DNA from: a bacterium
GTDB lineage: Bacteria; Armatimonadota; Fimbriimonadia; Fimbriimonadales; JBAXQP01
Assembly: GCA_037131655.1 (NCBI GenBank)
Contig: JBAXQP010000007.1
Span: 1 to 22,285 of the forward strand
Direction: 5' to 3'
Length of the DNA stretch: 22,285 nucleotides
The notes beneath the pieces are model-generated. The model did not search any database and had not been told where the DNA came from. It worked only from the letters and a program-made list of their open reading frames with translations. Shown here one piece after another: positions 1 through 7,809 of the stretch (positions within the stretch are counted from its first letter, which is position 1; each line of letters starts with the position of its first letter). The position numbers and the translations under genes were made by a program.

Positions 1-632
1 TCTTCGGTGGTTTATTCAAAAGAATAGCGAATACCGGCTCAATCGAGAAAACACTTTGTGTCTTGCTTGCTTATGATGTGATTATCGTCGGATTAGCTGT
101 TATATGGCTCACTAAGTTTGCTGGTGGAAAAGGTATAAGCCTACGAGCGATTGGATGGCGGACTGATAACTTCTGGAAGGATGTTGCATGGGGTTGCGGA
201 GGATATTTAGCGACAATACCTTTTCTAATCTTAGCTGTTATCATTGCGGCGTTTTTCGATAATGTGCTTCCTTCTAAAGCTAATCCTATTGGGGAAATTG
301 CTGAAATGACGAGCACATTTAGTGGGCGTTTGTTGGTATTAGCAATGGCATCCGTATTTGCTCCTTTGGTGGAGGAAACGTTCTTCCGTGGAGTTTTATT
401 CCCAGCGATATGGCGGCGTACGCGCCGGCTTTGGCTGGCAATATTTGCCTCAGCTTTATTCTTTGCTTTTGTTCATCCTCAATTCCTTTCAGGCGCGCTT
501 GCCATTACAATAATAGGTTCATTCCTTGCGTTATTATACGCAGAACGCCGCTCGCTTATTCCAGGAGCAGTTATGCACGCCATCCATAACACCGTCCTGA
601 TGATTTTAATCTTCCTCTTATATTCAAGTTAA
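1..632 (+). CDS. CPBP-family intramembrane metalloprotease, 5'-truncated
   Basis: Membrane protein of the CPBP (Abi/Rce1-like) glutamate protease family. The frame (codons from position 3) is open to the left edge, so the gene begins outside the window; the TTG at 63 is only an internal candidate start. Four to five hydrophobic segments are visible. The family's active-site motifs are all present: EETFFR (Glu pair at 372-377), FAFVH (about 463-477) and HAIHN (about 576-590). Known members cleave or bind membrane substrates near the bilayer, in bacteriocin self-immunity or protein processing; the substrate here cannot be told. The gene ends just before a strong hairpin terminator. The family call is firm, the role is unknown. 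Confidence 0.9.
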   Translation, partial: FGGLFKRIANTGSIEKTLCVLLAYDVIIVGLAVIWLTKFAGGKGISLRAIGWRTDNFWKDVAWGCGGYLATIPFLILAVIIAAFFDNVLPSKANPIGEIAEMTSTFSGRLLVLAMASVFAPLVEETFFRGVLFPAIWRRTRRLWLAIFASALFFAFVHPQFLSGALAITIIGSFLALLYAERRSLIPGAVMHAIHNTVLMILIFLLYSS

Positions 633-635
633 AAG

Positions 636-665
636 GAAACCGCCGATAAAATCGGCGGTTTCTTC
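636..665. terminator. Bidirectional intrinsic terminator
   Basis: A perfect 12-bp stem (636-647 with 651-662) closes a 3-nt loop. It is T-rich on the plus strand side and followed by CTTTT on the minus strand. It lies 4 nt after the CPBP stop and 30 nt past the end of the convergent 63-aa ORF, so it can end both transcripts. Confidence 0.88.
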
Positions 666-694
666 TTGGGATAGCGACCATAACTTTGCCTAAA

Positions 695-886
695 TCATCG
701 ACCTAAAACCCGAAACTTCATAGGTAAAATTCGTCTCCCTTTGAGGTAAGGACTGATAACTTGATTGGCCCCGGAACTTAATGTATCCTTACACTCTCGA
801 AAGACGATCGGGTAATAGATGTGATTAAGAGCAAAGTCGGTAGCTTGGATTTGCCCGGCAATAGCGCCAGATGGGCAATGATGCAT
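695..886 (-). CDS. Small hypothetical protein, 63 aa, with its own promoter and RBS
   Basis: I do not recognise this protein. It has two Cys (C4 and C32), no membrane segment and a basic C-terminus (GRRILPMKFRVLGR). Three independent signals support it as a gene. A near-consensus promoter lies upstream at 946-974. An AGGAG ribosome-binding site (896-900) sits 9 nt before the ATG. A hairpin terminator 30 nt past the stop is shared with the convergent CPBP gene. A 30-bp AT-rich inverted repeat at 995-1024 lies just upstream of the -35 box and could be an operator. The alternative is a small RNA in which the ORF is incidental; the well-spaced RBS argues for translation. Confidence 0.55.
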   Translation of the reverse strand: MHHCPSGAIAGQIQATDFALNHIYYPIVFRECKDTLSSGANQVISPYLKGRRILPMKFRVLGR

Positions 887-895
887 CTTGGAAAT

Positions 896-900
896 CTCCT
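896..900 (-). promoter_or_regulatory. Ribosome-binding site of the 63-aa ORF
   Basis: AGGAG on the minus strand, 9 nt upstream of the ATG at 886. It is the main sign that this short frame is translated. Confidence 0.65.
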
Positions 901-945
901 TTAAATGGATACTTAAAAAACATAAAAAATAAACCTAACAAGTTT

Positions 946-974
946 ATTATACAGGCACGTTGGTGATTTGGCAA
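946..974 (-). promoter_or_regulatory. Sigma70-type promoter for the 63-aa ORF
   Basis: On the minus strand, -35 TTGCCA (974-969), a 17-nt spacer and a perfect -10 TATAAT (951-946). The predicted start is near 939, giving a leader of about 50 nt that carries the AGGAG site. Confidence 0.75.
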
Positions 975-994
975 GAGCACAATTCTTCATTTTT

Positions 995-1024
995 ACGAAT
1001 ACTAGTATTCCTACTAGTATTCGT
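995..1024. repeat. AT-rich inverted repeat between recO and the 63-aa ORF
   Basis: Two 13-bp arms (995-1007 and 1012-1024) are perfect reverse complements around a 4-nt centre. The 11-mer TACTAGTATTC also occurs twice in direct orientation. It lies about 20 bp upstream of the -35 box at 969-974 and 15 bp downstream of the recO stop. It is followed by TTTT on the plus strand but by AAAA on the minus strand, so it is poorly placed as a recO terminator. An operator for a dimeric regulator is the alternative. Confidence 0.7.
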
Positions 1025-1039
1025 TTTACTAAGTAGTAA

Positions 1040-1783
1040 TTACCGTGTTGGCTCAGATAATAATTCGTCTAAAAATGCAGCGCTTTTCAAGTCATGACCA
1101 AGCAAGTGTCGCCAAAATGAACGAGTAATTCGAGCAATATTGCCGATTTGTAGGATTTCATCCGACGGCCTATCGGATCGAAGAAGGTCTCGTATTTCGG
1201 GCAAAGCCTCCAACGGGATACGAAGCGAGTCGCGAGTCTGTGCTCCGCATCGAGCGCAAAGCAACCCTCCGACTGATGGGCTGAAACCTGCCCATAGTCC
1301 TGTGGGGACCTTTTCGCATTGAGCGCAGACATCGACCATAGGTTCATAACCAAGATTGCCGATGAGGTGGAACTCACCCCATCGCAGCGCGATTTCAGGA
1401 TTAGGGGAGTGCTCGAGTTGGGTCAATACAAACTCAGTGAGTTCGAATAGCGCCTCGTTAGGCTCGCCTTCATGGACAAGCGAGTCGAGAAGTTCACACC
1501 AATAGAGGGCGAACGATAAGCGTTTTAGGTCCGAGCGAAGTCCCAAATAGGAATGAATAGGAACTACTTGGGTGACAATATCGAATGTCCGACCGACTGC
1601 CAGTTGAAATTGGCTCATAGCCAATCCTTCGGTCAAGCTGGCCAGCTTTGCGCCAGGTTTACGGGCACTTCGTGCTATGACTTCAATTTTGCCTTTTTCT
1701 CGAGTGATAAGGGTGAGGATTTTATCGGCTTCAGCAAAGTCTTTGCGGCGTAAAACGATGCCGTTCAGAGTATATGTTGGCAT
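1040..1783 (-). CDS. recO: DNA repair protein RecO
   Basis: RecO, 247 aa, the mediator that binds single-stranded DNA and SSB and, with RecR, loads RecA at gaps in the RecFOR pathway. The N-terminal OB-fold (about 1-80) opens with the typical TYTLNGIVLRRKDFAEADKI pattern. The central helical part is followed by a four-cysteine zinc finger (C153, C156, C176, C179). Length is normal for the family. The ATG at 1783 has GAGG (1794-1791) 7 nt upstream. It starts only 20 nt after the end of folB on the same strand, so the two are probably co-transcribed. No clear terminator follows it. Confidence 0.95.
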   Translation of the reverse strand: MPTYTLNGIVLRRKDFAEADKILTLITREKGKIEVIARSARKPGAKLASLTEGLAMSQFQLAVGRTFDIVTQVVPIHSYLGLRSDLKRLSFALYWCELLDSLVHEGEPNEALFELTEFVLTQLEHSPNPEIALRWGEFHLIGNLGYEPMVDVCAQCEKVPTGLWAGFSPSVGGLLCARCGAQTRDSLRIPLEALPEIRDLLRSDRPSDEILQIGNIARITRSFWRHLLGHDLKSAAFLDELLSEPTR

Positions 1784-1803
1784 TGCATTTCCTCGATTCT
1801 TGA

Positions 1804-2181
1804 CTAAAGCTCCAAATCTTTACGGCTGCGGCTTATTTGGACTGAAGCTTTGTCAAGGATAACTTTCGCTGGCGGCAGTCGCTTTCCTACTTTAATTGTA
1901 ACCGAAGATGCGGTCGTGAAGTGTTTAAATAACGCTTCGACAAGCCGATCGGCAAGACGCTCGAGTAGACGAAAACGTTCATTTGTTCCAATTTCAACCA
2001 CTAAGCGCGCGACGTCCGAGTAGCTGATTGTATTGTGCAAATCATCAGTTGCGCCCGCATGCCTCAGGTTTGTCTCGATTTCCATATCGACCACAAACCG
2101 ATGCCCGATCTTCTGCTCCTCATCGGAAACCCCATGAAAAGCATAAAACTCAATCCCCTCGAGAACGATTCGATCATTCAT
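1804..2181 (-). CDS. folB: Dihydroneopterin aldolase FolB
   Basis: Dihydroneopterin aldolase, 125 aa. It converts 7,8-dihydroneopterin to 6-hydroxymethyl-dihydropterin and glycolaldehyde in folate synthesis, usually as a cytoplasmic octamer. Key residues fall at the same numbers as in the well-studied S. aureus enzyme: E22 in FHGVSDEEQKIG, E74 in LLERLAD and the catalytic K100 in KVGKRLPP. Length is typical. It is the first gene of a folB-recO pair; no other folate gene is in the window. The ATG at 2181 has only a weak AGAG upstream, and I see no convincing promoter in the 340 bp upstream. Confidence 0.95.
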   Translation of the reverse strand: MNDRIVLEGIEFYAFHGVSDEEQKIGHRFVVDMEIETNLRHAGATDDLHNTISYSDVARLVVEIGTNERFRLLERLADRLVEALFKHFTTASSVTIKVGKRLPPAKVILDKASVQISRSRKDLEL

Positions 2182-2520
2182 GTCTCTATTTTACTAGTTT
2201 TCCGTAATTGATTGTGATGTAGGTGGATAAAGAGATTCGGAAATCATGCTCTAAAGTAAAGTCCGTTTCCTTTCGATACGGTCAGAAGTGCTACAGGTTT
2301 GTCTTTGTAGGGGCGAAGCTTGCTGCGCCCTCCGGAGGGCAGAGCAAGCTCAGCCCCTACATTCAAAGACGATGACACTGATTATTAAAAAGGTAATTGT
2401 TATTATTCGTTCTGATAGACAGGCGTTTAATTGCGTAATAATACTCATGCGGTAATTTTGGATCATAAAAGCTTTCGCAAGTCATAGCAATAAGCTGAGT
2501 TCGGGTACGATAGGGAAATA
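2182..2520. other. Divergent intergenic region folB / aspartic protease
   Basis: This 339-bp gap separates divergent genes, so it should hold promoters for both. The clearest structure is the palindromic repeat at 2301-2370. No box pair close to consensus stands out on either strand; TTGCGT (2431) with TAATTT (2453) is a weak candidate on the plus strand. No coding frame in it looks real. Confidence 0.6.
2301..2370. repeat. 70-bp dispersed palindromic repeat (full copy)
   Basis: A near-perfect inverted repeat. The outer arms are GTCTTTG (2301-2307) and CAAAGAC (2364-2370), then GTAGGGGC (2308-2315) and GCCCCTAC (2353-2360), with the centre CCCTCCGGAGGG at 2328-2339. A half copy with the same right arm (AGAGGGCACAGCAAGC then GCCCCTAC) lies at 16736-16768. 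This makes it a dispersed element rather than a local hairpin. No transposase is nearby. Confidence 0.8.
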
Positions 2521-4374
2521 ATGGATAGATATAAATTAGTAATGGCTAGGTATCGGGCGCTTTGGGCGCTATTGGCAATTTTCATATTTACATCAGTCGT
2601 GCTTGCAGACGATCTGACTGATATACTAAATAAACATGTGCAGGCGATGGGGGGCATGGCTGCACTTGCTAAAGTTCAGACCATTATAATTCAAGGTAAA
2701 GCTGATGTCGGTGGCGTCGTTATGGACTTAGAAGAATACTATCAGGCTCCCGACAAACTTCGTCAGGATGAGACATTTGGTGGGCGCACTTCGATTTTAT
2801 TGTACGACGGCAAACAAGCCTGGTCTCGGGATTCGAATGGAAAGGTAGTCCGTTTGACTGGCGAAGAAGCAAAGAGCACTCGTACCGAAATCTATGCTTT
2901 CGGACTGACCTATATCAGCAACCCATCCAATTGGAAATACATCAAGCATTTGGGTAATGAAATAAGTACCGGCCGGATTATGTTGGAATTCAATCCGCCG
3001 GATGGATCCGTTGCAACGTTATTCCTTGATCCTAAAACCTATCTGGCAACCGAAGTCCATCAAAAGCAAGATGGTGATACTATTCGTGTCACCCAGGAAG
3101 ACTATCGCCAAGTCGATGGTATCCCCTTTGCCTACAAATATCACATCTCAAATGGAAGAACTCAATACGATCAGGTCATTAATGTCGATAAGATTGAATT
3201 AAATTCCCCTCTGGACACAAGCCTTTTTGTTAAGCCTGAAGCACAACTGGATTATAAATGGACTAGCGGGCAGAAGTTTGCCGTGTTACCAATCAAGTTC
3301 AATGGCAATCATCTATATGCTGCCATCAGTGTGAATGGGAATCCTGTTTACATGCTGGTCGATACTGGCGCCGGCTCATCCGTCATTAGCTCTAAACTTG
3401 CAAAGAAGTTGAAGCTGAATTCTGCAGGGAAGTTTGAAGTGAAAGGTGGAGGTGGTTCTTCTACTGGGGGGATTCTGAATGGTGTTAATTTTGAGATAAA
3501 GGGGCTGAAGCTGGAGAACCAGTCGGTTCTCGAGATGGAAGTGCCGATGTTGATGGACTTTGAGAAAGAACTAGGCGGTGTCCTCGGATATGATTTTTTA
3601 GGGCGTTTTGTGGTGAAGTTCGATTATATAAAGCAGGTCATCACTCTTTACGATCCCGATGCTTACAAGCCAGTCAAAGTGGGACATACAGTGTTCCTCG
3701 AATTGGATGGCAGAACTCCGATCATATCAGGATCGCTCGATGGGATGCCTTGCAAACTGCGGATCGATACTGGCTCAGATGGCACGGTCTCGTTCAGTGA
3801 GGCTTTTGTTGAAGCTAATAAGCTCAGAAAAAAGTATCCCTATTCAACCTCTTCGGCGGCGGTGGGAACTGGCGGGGCATTCTATGAGACTCTTCATCGG
3901 GTGAAGAAATTCAGCCTCGCCGGATACAATATGAATGATTTGCTAGCGACTTTTTCCGCTGATGAAAAAGGGTTTGAAAGTGATGGTGTTCAAGGCAATT
4001 TGGGCAACAGCATTATCAGCCAGTTCACGCTGATAATCGACTATCCGCACGAACAGGCCACTTTCATTCCGAATTCTAATTTTGGCAAAAGTGATGACGA
4101 TGGCTATTTTCTTGGGATTTCTCTTTCTGAAAAAGCCAAGAAGATTGTGATCGATTTAGTTGAGCCTTACACTCCTGCTTTCAAAGCCGGTGTTAAGGTT
4201 GGAGATGTTCTGCTTTCTATAAATGGGGTAACCACTAAAAAGCGTTCTGTTGATAAAGTTCAAAAAATGATCGACCATGACAAACAAAAATCCTACACCC
4301 TCGTCATTAAGCGTAAAGGCAAGGTGTTAACCCTGAAAATGAAGTCAGCTAAGTATCTCGATAGTTCTATGTAG
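2521..4374 (+). CDS. Exported protein with two retropepsin-like aspartic protease domains and a PDZ domain
   Basis: A 617-aa secreted or periplasmic protein. Residues 1-29 form a signal peptide (hydrophobic LWALLAIFIFTSVVLA, likely cut after A29). Residues about 30-240 resemble the LolA/outer-membrane-lipoprotein-sorting-like module often found ahead of such proteases (MGG...VQTIIIQGKA). Two aspartyl protease modules follow, with catalytic DTG at D281 (LVDTGAGSSVIS) and D416 (RIDTGSDGTVSF). A PDZ domain occupies about 530-610 (AGVKVGDVLLSINGV). Two DTG half-sites in one chain suggest an internal pseudo-dimer like pepsin. The ATG at 2521 has AGGGA only 4 nt upstream; ATG 2542 would also give a signal peptide. 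The metallophosphoesterase follows after 12 nt. The target is unknown. Confidence 0.88.
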   Translation: MDRYKLVMARYRALWALLAIFIFTSVVLADDLTDILNKHVQAMGGMAALAKVQTIIIQGKADVGGVVMDLEEYYQAPDKLRQDETFGGRTSILLYDGKQAWSRDSNGKVVRLTGEEAKSTRTEIYAFGLTYISNPSNWKYIKHLGNEISTGRIMLEFNPPDGSVATLFLDPKTYLATEVHQKQDGDTIRVTQEDYRQVDGIPFAYKYHISNGRTQYDQVINVDKIELNSPLDTSLFVKPEAQLDYKWTSGQKFAVLPIKFNGNHLYAAISVNGNPVYMLVDTGAGSSVISSKLAKKLKLNSAGKFEVKGGGGSSTGGILNGVNFEIKGLKLENQSVLEMEVPMLMDFEKELGGVLGYDFLGRFVVKFDYIKQVITLYDPDAYKPVKVGHTVFLELDGRTPIISGSLDGMPCKLRIDTGSDGTVSFSEAFVEANKLRKKYPYSTSSAAVGTGGAFYETLHRVKKFSLAGYNMNDLLATFSADEKGFESDGVQGNLGNSIISQFTLIIDYPHEQATFIPNSNFGKSDDDGYFLGISLSEKAKKIVIDLVEPYTPAFKAGVKVGDVLLSINGVTTKKRSVDKVQKMIDHDKQKSYTLVIKRKGKVLTLKMKSAKYLDSSM

Positions 4375-4386
4375 AGGAGGCTTTCT

Positions 4387-5235
4387 ATGTTGCGTTTAAG
4401 AATGAAGTCGCTACTGCTTGTTGGTGTTTTATTACTGCCCATTTTGCAAGTAGGGGCAGCAGAGAAGTTGTTCCGATTTATTGCCTATGGCGATACGCGT
4501 GATGGGCACAAGGTTCATCAGGAAATCATTAATCAAATGATTCAACTACATCCCAAGTTCGTGATCAGTACGGGTGATTTAGTAAATGATGGCAGCGAGC
4601 CTGCTCTATGGACTAAGTTCGATAAGATCACTGGAGAACTGCGCAAGACAACGCCTTATTATGCTGCGTTGGGCAATCATGATATTGGTGGAGAAGGCTT
4701 TGCTACCCGAAAATTGCGGCCTAAGAATTCAGGGACAGAGATGTATTACTCCTTCGATGAGGGGAAATTACATTTCATATGTCTTGATACTCAACAGTCC
4801 ATAAAGCCAGACAGTAAGCAGTACAAATGGCTGGAATCGGACCTTAAATCGGCGAAATCTCGCGGTAAATTCATAATTCCTTTCTTCCATGTAGCTGTTT
4901 ACTCTGTAGGGGGTCACGGCAGTTCGTCTTCACTTCAAACCATATTGGTTCCGTTGTATAAAAAATATGGAGTGAAGCTATCCTTCCAGGGGCATGATCA
5001 CATCTATTATCGAACGCTACGCGAAGGCACAACCTGGGTTGTGACCGGCGGCGGGGGCGCTCCGATTTATCCAATAGACATGACCAAAGCCATCCCCGGC
5101 GACATAGGCGCCACAGCCAATCACTTTTGTCAATGCGATGTGTACTCCGATAAAATAGTCGTCACCGTCTATACGCCAACTCTCAAGAAAATTGACGAAT
5201 TCACGATCCCGTTCACGAATAAGACTGGGAAGTAG
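4387..5235 (+). CDS. Exported calcineurin-like metallophosphoesterase
   Basis: A 282-aa metallophosphoesterase with a signal peptide (residues 1 to about 24). The dinuclear metal site is complete: GDTR (D36), GDLVNDG (D64), GNHD (N97, H98, D99), FFHVAVYS (H168) and GHDH (H203, H205). The first motif is GDTR rather than DxH, as in purple-acid-phosphatase-like members. The substrate (phosphomonoester, diester or nucleotide) cannot be told. GAGGAGG (4374-4380), overlapping the stop of the protease gene, sits 6 nt before the ATG. The pair therefore reads as one operon of two exported hydrolases. Confidence 0.9.
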   Translation: MLRLRMKSLLLVGVLLLPILQVGAAEKLFRFIAYGDTRDGHKVHQEIINQMIQLHPKFVISTGDLVNDGSEPALWTKFDKITGELRKTTPYYAALGNHDIGGEGFATRKLRPKNSGTEMYYSFDEGKLHFICLDTQQSIKPDSKQYKWLESDLKSAKSRGKFIIPFFHVAVYSVGGHGSSSSLQTILVPLYKKYGVKLSFQGHDHIYYRTLREGTTWVVTGGGGAPIYPIDMTKAIPGDIGATANHFCQCDVYSDKIVVTVYTPTLKKIDEFTIPFTNKTGK

Positions 5236-5352
5236 AGGTATGAGAACACGTTCAGGGTGATGTCACGTTCGGACGTTTAAAAATAGAATGCGGCGAGACG
5301 CTGACACTACGGGGATTTTTGAAAAATATGGTTTGCAGGTAAAGTAGAGGGT

Positions 5353-5838
5353 ATGGAAGAGTATAAGGGTCGGCGAGTCGAAGTTGTGGTTTGGCTAATT
5401 TGGGGATGGGGGATGTTTGCGGCGGGCATCTTTGCGATGCTTTGGCAAGCAGGATTATTCCACCGGTATCTGCCACCTCTCGATTTGGGGCGGGGATGGT
5501 TGATCTTTCTTCCTGGTCTATTATGTCTTGCCTCTTGCCGAAAAATTGCACAAATGCGCGGTTGCTCTGTAACGGTTACCAATGAGGCACTAGAAATCAC
5601 TCCCTATCGAGGTAAAACTTTTCGTATAGAACTTGGAGATCCTATAAAGATCGATCACCGCATGATGATTACTTATCTCCCCTACCTTAGCTTCACAATG
5701 CCCATTCCTGTGTTTGAAACTGTATTTCGCATCAGCCAGGGCAACAAAGAGTACTTTATTAACCTAGACCGTTGTGAAAATCCCAGAGAACGGGCTTATC
5801 AACTTTATAGAACCTTCGTAGTCCAGCAGACTCAATAA
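5353..5838 (+). CDS. Hypothetical two-TM protein with a PH-like C-terminal domain
   Basis: A 161-aa protein with two membrane helices (about 11-33 and 47-62) and a soluble tail of about 95 residues. The tail pattern (VTVTNEALEITPYRGKTFRI ... FRISQGNKEYFINLDRC ... AYQLYRTF) resembles the bacterial PH-like domains of the DUF304/bPH class, which is a weak, pattern-based call. No catalytic motif is seen. AGAGG lies only 2 nt before the ATG, so initiation may be weak or elsewhere; no other start in the frame is better supported. It lies 117 bp after the phosphoesterase gene and may or may not share its transcript. Confidence 0.7.
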   Translation: MEEYKGRRVEVVVWLIWGWGMFAAGIFAMLWQAGLFHRYLPPLDLGRGWLIFLPGLLCLASCRKIAQMRGCSVTVTNEALEITPYRGKTFRIELGDPIKIDHRMMITYLPYLSFTMPIPVFETVFRISQGNKEYFINLDRCENPRERAYQLYRTFVVQQTQ

Positions 5839-5914
5839 TCTTATATAGCCTTAAACAGTCTTGTGCCTCCAAGGTATAGTATTAAACGCAAATCAGCTAA
5901 ATCCAATTAAATTT

Positions 5915-6817
5915 ATGAATACAATTAGAATTCGCGCGCATGCTAAAGTGAACTTGACGCTCGAAGCGCTTCAAAAGCGTTCGGATGGGTATCACGACAT
6001 CGAAACAGTATTTCAGGCAATTAGCCTATCCGACCGCTTGACGTTTCGAGCGGTTGAGACTTCGGGAGTGGAACTTGTTTCTGAAGACCCAAAGATGCCT
6101 AAAGATCAATCGAATCTTATCGTTAAAGCTGCGAATGCTTACTTTGAGGCAAGTGGGATCAATCCTTTTGGAATAGAAGTTAATGTTGTCAAACGAATTC
6201 CAATGGAAGCGGGACTAGGGGGCGGTTCAAGTGATGCTGCGGCAACGCTACGGGCACTCAATATGATGGTGGATAAGCCGGTGGATCTTGAAAAGCTCGA
6301 GAAGATAGCTTCTACCCTTGGCGCTGATGTGGCCTATTTTCTTCGAGGAGGCACTGTTTTTGCATCAGGAATTGGCGATGATTTGAAAACTCTTTCTGAC
6401 TTGACCCCGATGCCATTAGTCATTGCGAAACCGGATGAGGGAGTTTCGACTGCCTGGGCCTATGAAATGCTTGACAAAACCCCGAAATCTAATTCGCCAG
6501 GAGCTTCAAGAAAATTGGCAGAGGCAATAAATAATATTTCGGCTCTAAGCGATCTTGCGCCTTTGCTTTTTAATGATTTCGAATCGGTCGTGATGGCCGA
6601 AAAGCCTGCTATTCAGGCTGTTGCAGAGGCTTTAACAAAGGCAGGAGCTATTCGGACGTTGTTATGCGGCAGCGGATCAGCGGTTTTTGGGTTATTTGAA
6701 GTTCCTCATCAAGCTCGAAACACGGCTGCTGTGTTGAGTAAATCAGGCTTATGGGCCACTTACGCATTCACTGCGCCGGCTTTATATACACAAACGGCAG
6801 GAGAAGAATTGGAATGA
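5915..6817 (+). CDS. ispE: 4-diphosphocytidyl-2-C-methyl-D-erythritol kinase IspE
   Basis: A GHMP kinase of the MEP isoprenoid pathway that phosphorylates the 2-hydroxyl of CDP-methylerythritol with ATP; 300 aa. Seen motifs: AKVNLTLEALQKRSDGYHDI near the N-terminus, the ATP loop PMEAGLGGGSSDAAATLRAL, the catalytic-region GADVAYFLRGG, and the C-terminal GHMP motif LLCGSGSAVFGLF. The frame is open back to a TTG at 5861. I chose the ATG at 5915 because the family begins about ten residues before the AKxNL motif. Neither start has a good ribosome-binding site. Its stop overlaps the start of the next gene (ATGA), which implies translational coupling. Confidence 0.94.
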   Translation: MNTIRIRAHAKVNLTLEALQKRSDGYHDIETVFQAISLSDRLTFRAVETSGVELVSEDPKMPKDQSNLIVKAANAYFEASGINPFGIEVNVVKRIPMEAGLGGGSSDAAATLRALNMMVDKPVDLEKLEKIASTLGADVAYFLRGGTVFASGIGDDLKTLSDLTPMPLVIAKPDEGVSTAWAYEMLDKTPKSNSPGASRKLAEAINNISALSDLAPLLFNDFESVVMAEKPAIQAVAEALTKAGAIRTLLCGSGSAVFGLFEVPHQARNTAAVLSKSGLWATYAFTAPALYTQTAGEELE

Positions 6818-7578
6818 GCGGATTGTCAGCGGTTATTCTTGCGGGAGGATCAACTTCTCCTGAATGGCGTGAGCAAAGTGGTGCGGAGAAGCGTGCTTTG
6901 GTTCCTTTTCACGACCGGCCAATTGTGAGCTGGGTTATCGATGCAGTTGTAGCGAGTGGATGTGTCGATACAATCATTGTCGTAGGCAATATTACCGATG
7001 ACCCAAGAGTGAGATGTGTGCAGGAAGGGAAGTGCTTTCTCGATAGCGTGAAAAATGGAATGGCGGCAGTTACGGATGATTACTTCTTGCAAGTGACGGC
7101 TGATATTCCGTTCCTCACTTCTGATGGAGTAAAAGATTTCGTCGATCGTTCGTTGGCTCTAAAGGCTGATGTTTGTTATCCGATAATTTCTAGGTCAGTT
7201 TGCGAACAGCAGTTCCCCGATATTAAACGCACTTATGTTAAATTACAAGAAGGATTATTTACAGGCGGTAACCTTGGCTTAGTTAACCGAAGTTATATTG
7301 AAGCTCGCATGGGGTATTTGGAAAAAGCGTATGCCGCCAGAAAGAAACCTCTCAAGTTAGCTGCAATGATAGGCTTTGATACGCTTGCTCGATTTATATT
7401 AGGTCAGATCATCCCGAGTTTGTTTAGTATAGGATATGCCGAGCGTAAGGTCGGTCGGCTCATCGGCGGTAAATTGAAGGGTGTTATAACGGATTACGCT
7501 GAAATCGGGGCTGACATTGACACGCTTGAACACTGGCAACAATTCCAGAAGTTGCCATTTCCTGCGTTCCGAAAGTGA
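6814..7578 (+). CDS. MobA-like nucleotidyltransferase of unknown substrate
   Basis: A 254-aa protein of the NTP_transf_3 / MobA-like fold. It shows the N-terminal nucleotide loop SAVILAGG, the KRALVPF...RPIVSWVIDAV segment, the metal-binding TADIPFL and the late GGNLGLVN and DYAEIGADIDTLEHW. The family transfers nucleotides to small phosphorylated acceptors (molybdopterin, sugar phosphates, methylerythritol phosphate). The start was set at ATG 6814, not the longer frame from 6751, because AGGAG (6799-6803) lies 10 nt upstream and the protein then begins directly at the conserved strand. The ATGA overlap with ispE suggests a linked role, possibly in isoprenoid or cell-envelope precursor synthesis; this is inference. 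Confidence 0.82.
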   Translation: MSGLSAVILAGGSTSPEWREQSGAEKRALVPFHDRPIVSWVIDAVVASGCVDTIIVVGNITDDPRVRCVQEGKCFLDSVKNGMAAVTDDYFLQVTADIPFLTSDGVKDFVDRSLALKADVCYPIISRSVCEQQFPDIKRTYVKLQEGLFTGGNLGLVNRSYIEARMGYLEKAYAARKKPLKLAAMIGFDTLARFILGQIIPSLFSIGYAERKVGRLIGGKLKGVITDYAEIGADIDTLEHWQQFQKLPFPAFRK

Positions 7579-7809
7579 CGATGAGGCGTCTGTAAAATAG
7601 CGGCCTTTACGAAATATCGGTACTTTTACATGTTTTTGAGCTAGCCAATTCTTTAAAGTTGTTTTAAGGGGGCTAGTGTGAGGTATTGTAAGAGCACTAA
7701 CTTGCCGTTAGTTTCGCCTGCCCCGTCTGCTTAAACTTCGGGAACTGCGCGGGTAGTATAACCGTCTAAGAGGCTGCACAAGTAATTCGGTGATAAGGAG
7801 TCGTGGCTG

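Noticed and set aside
2463..2657. 64-codon minus-strand frame upstream of the aspartic protease
   Set aside because: It overlaps the signal-peptide coding region, has no ribosome-binding site and no recognisable features.
5252..5600. Two overlapping minus-strand frames of 99 and 97 codons
   Set aside because: They overlap each other and the two-TM gene at 5353, with no start signals or family-like sequence.
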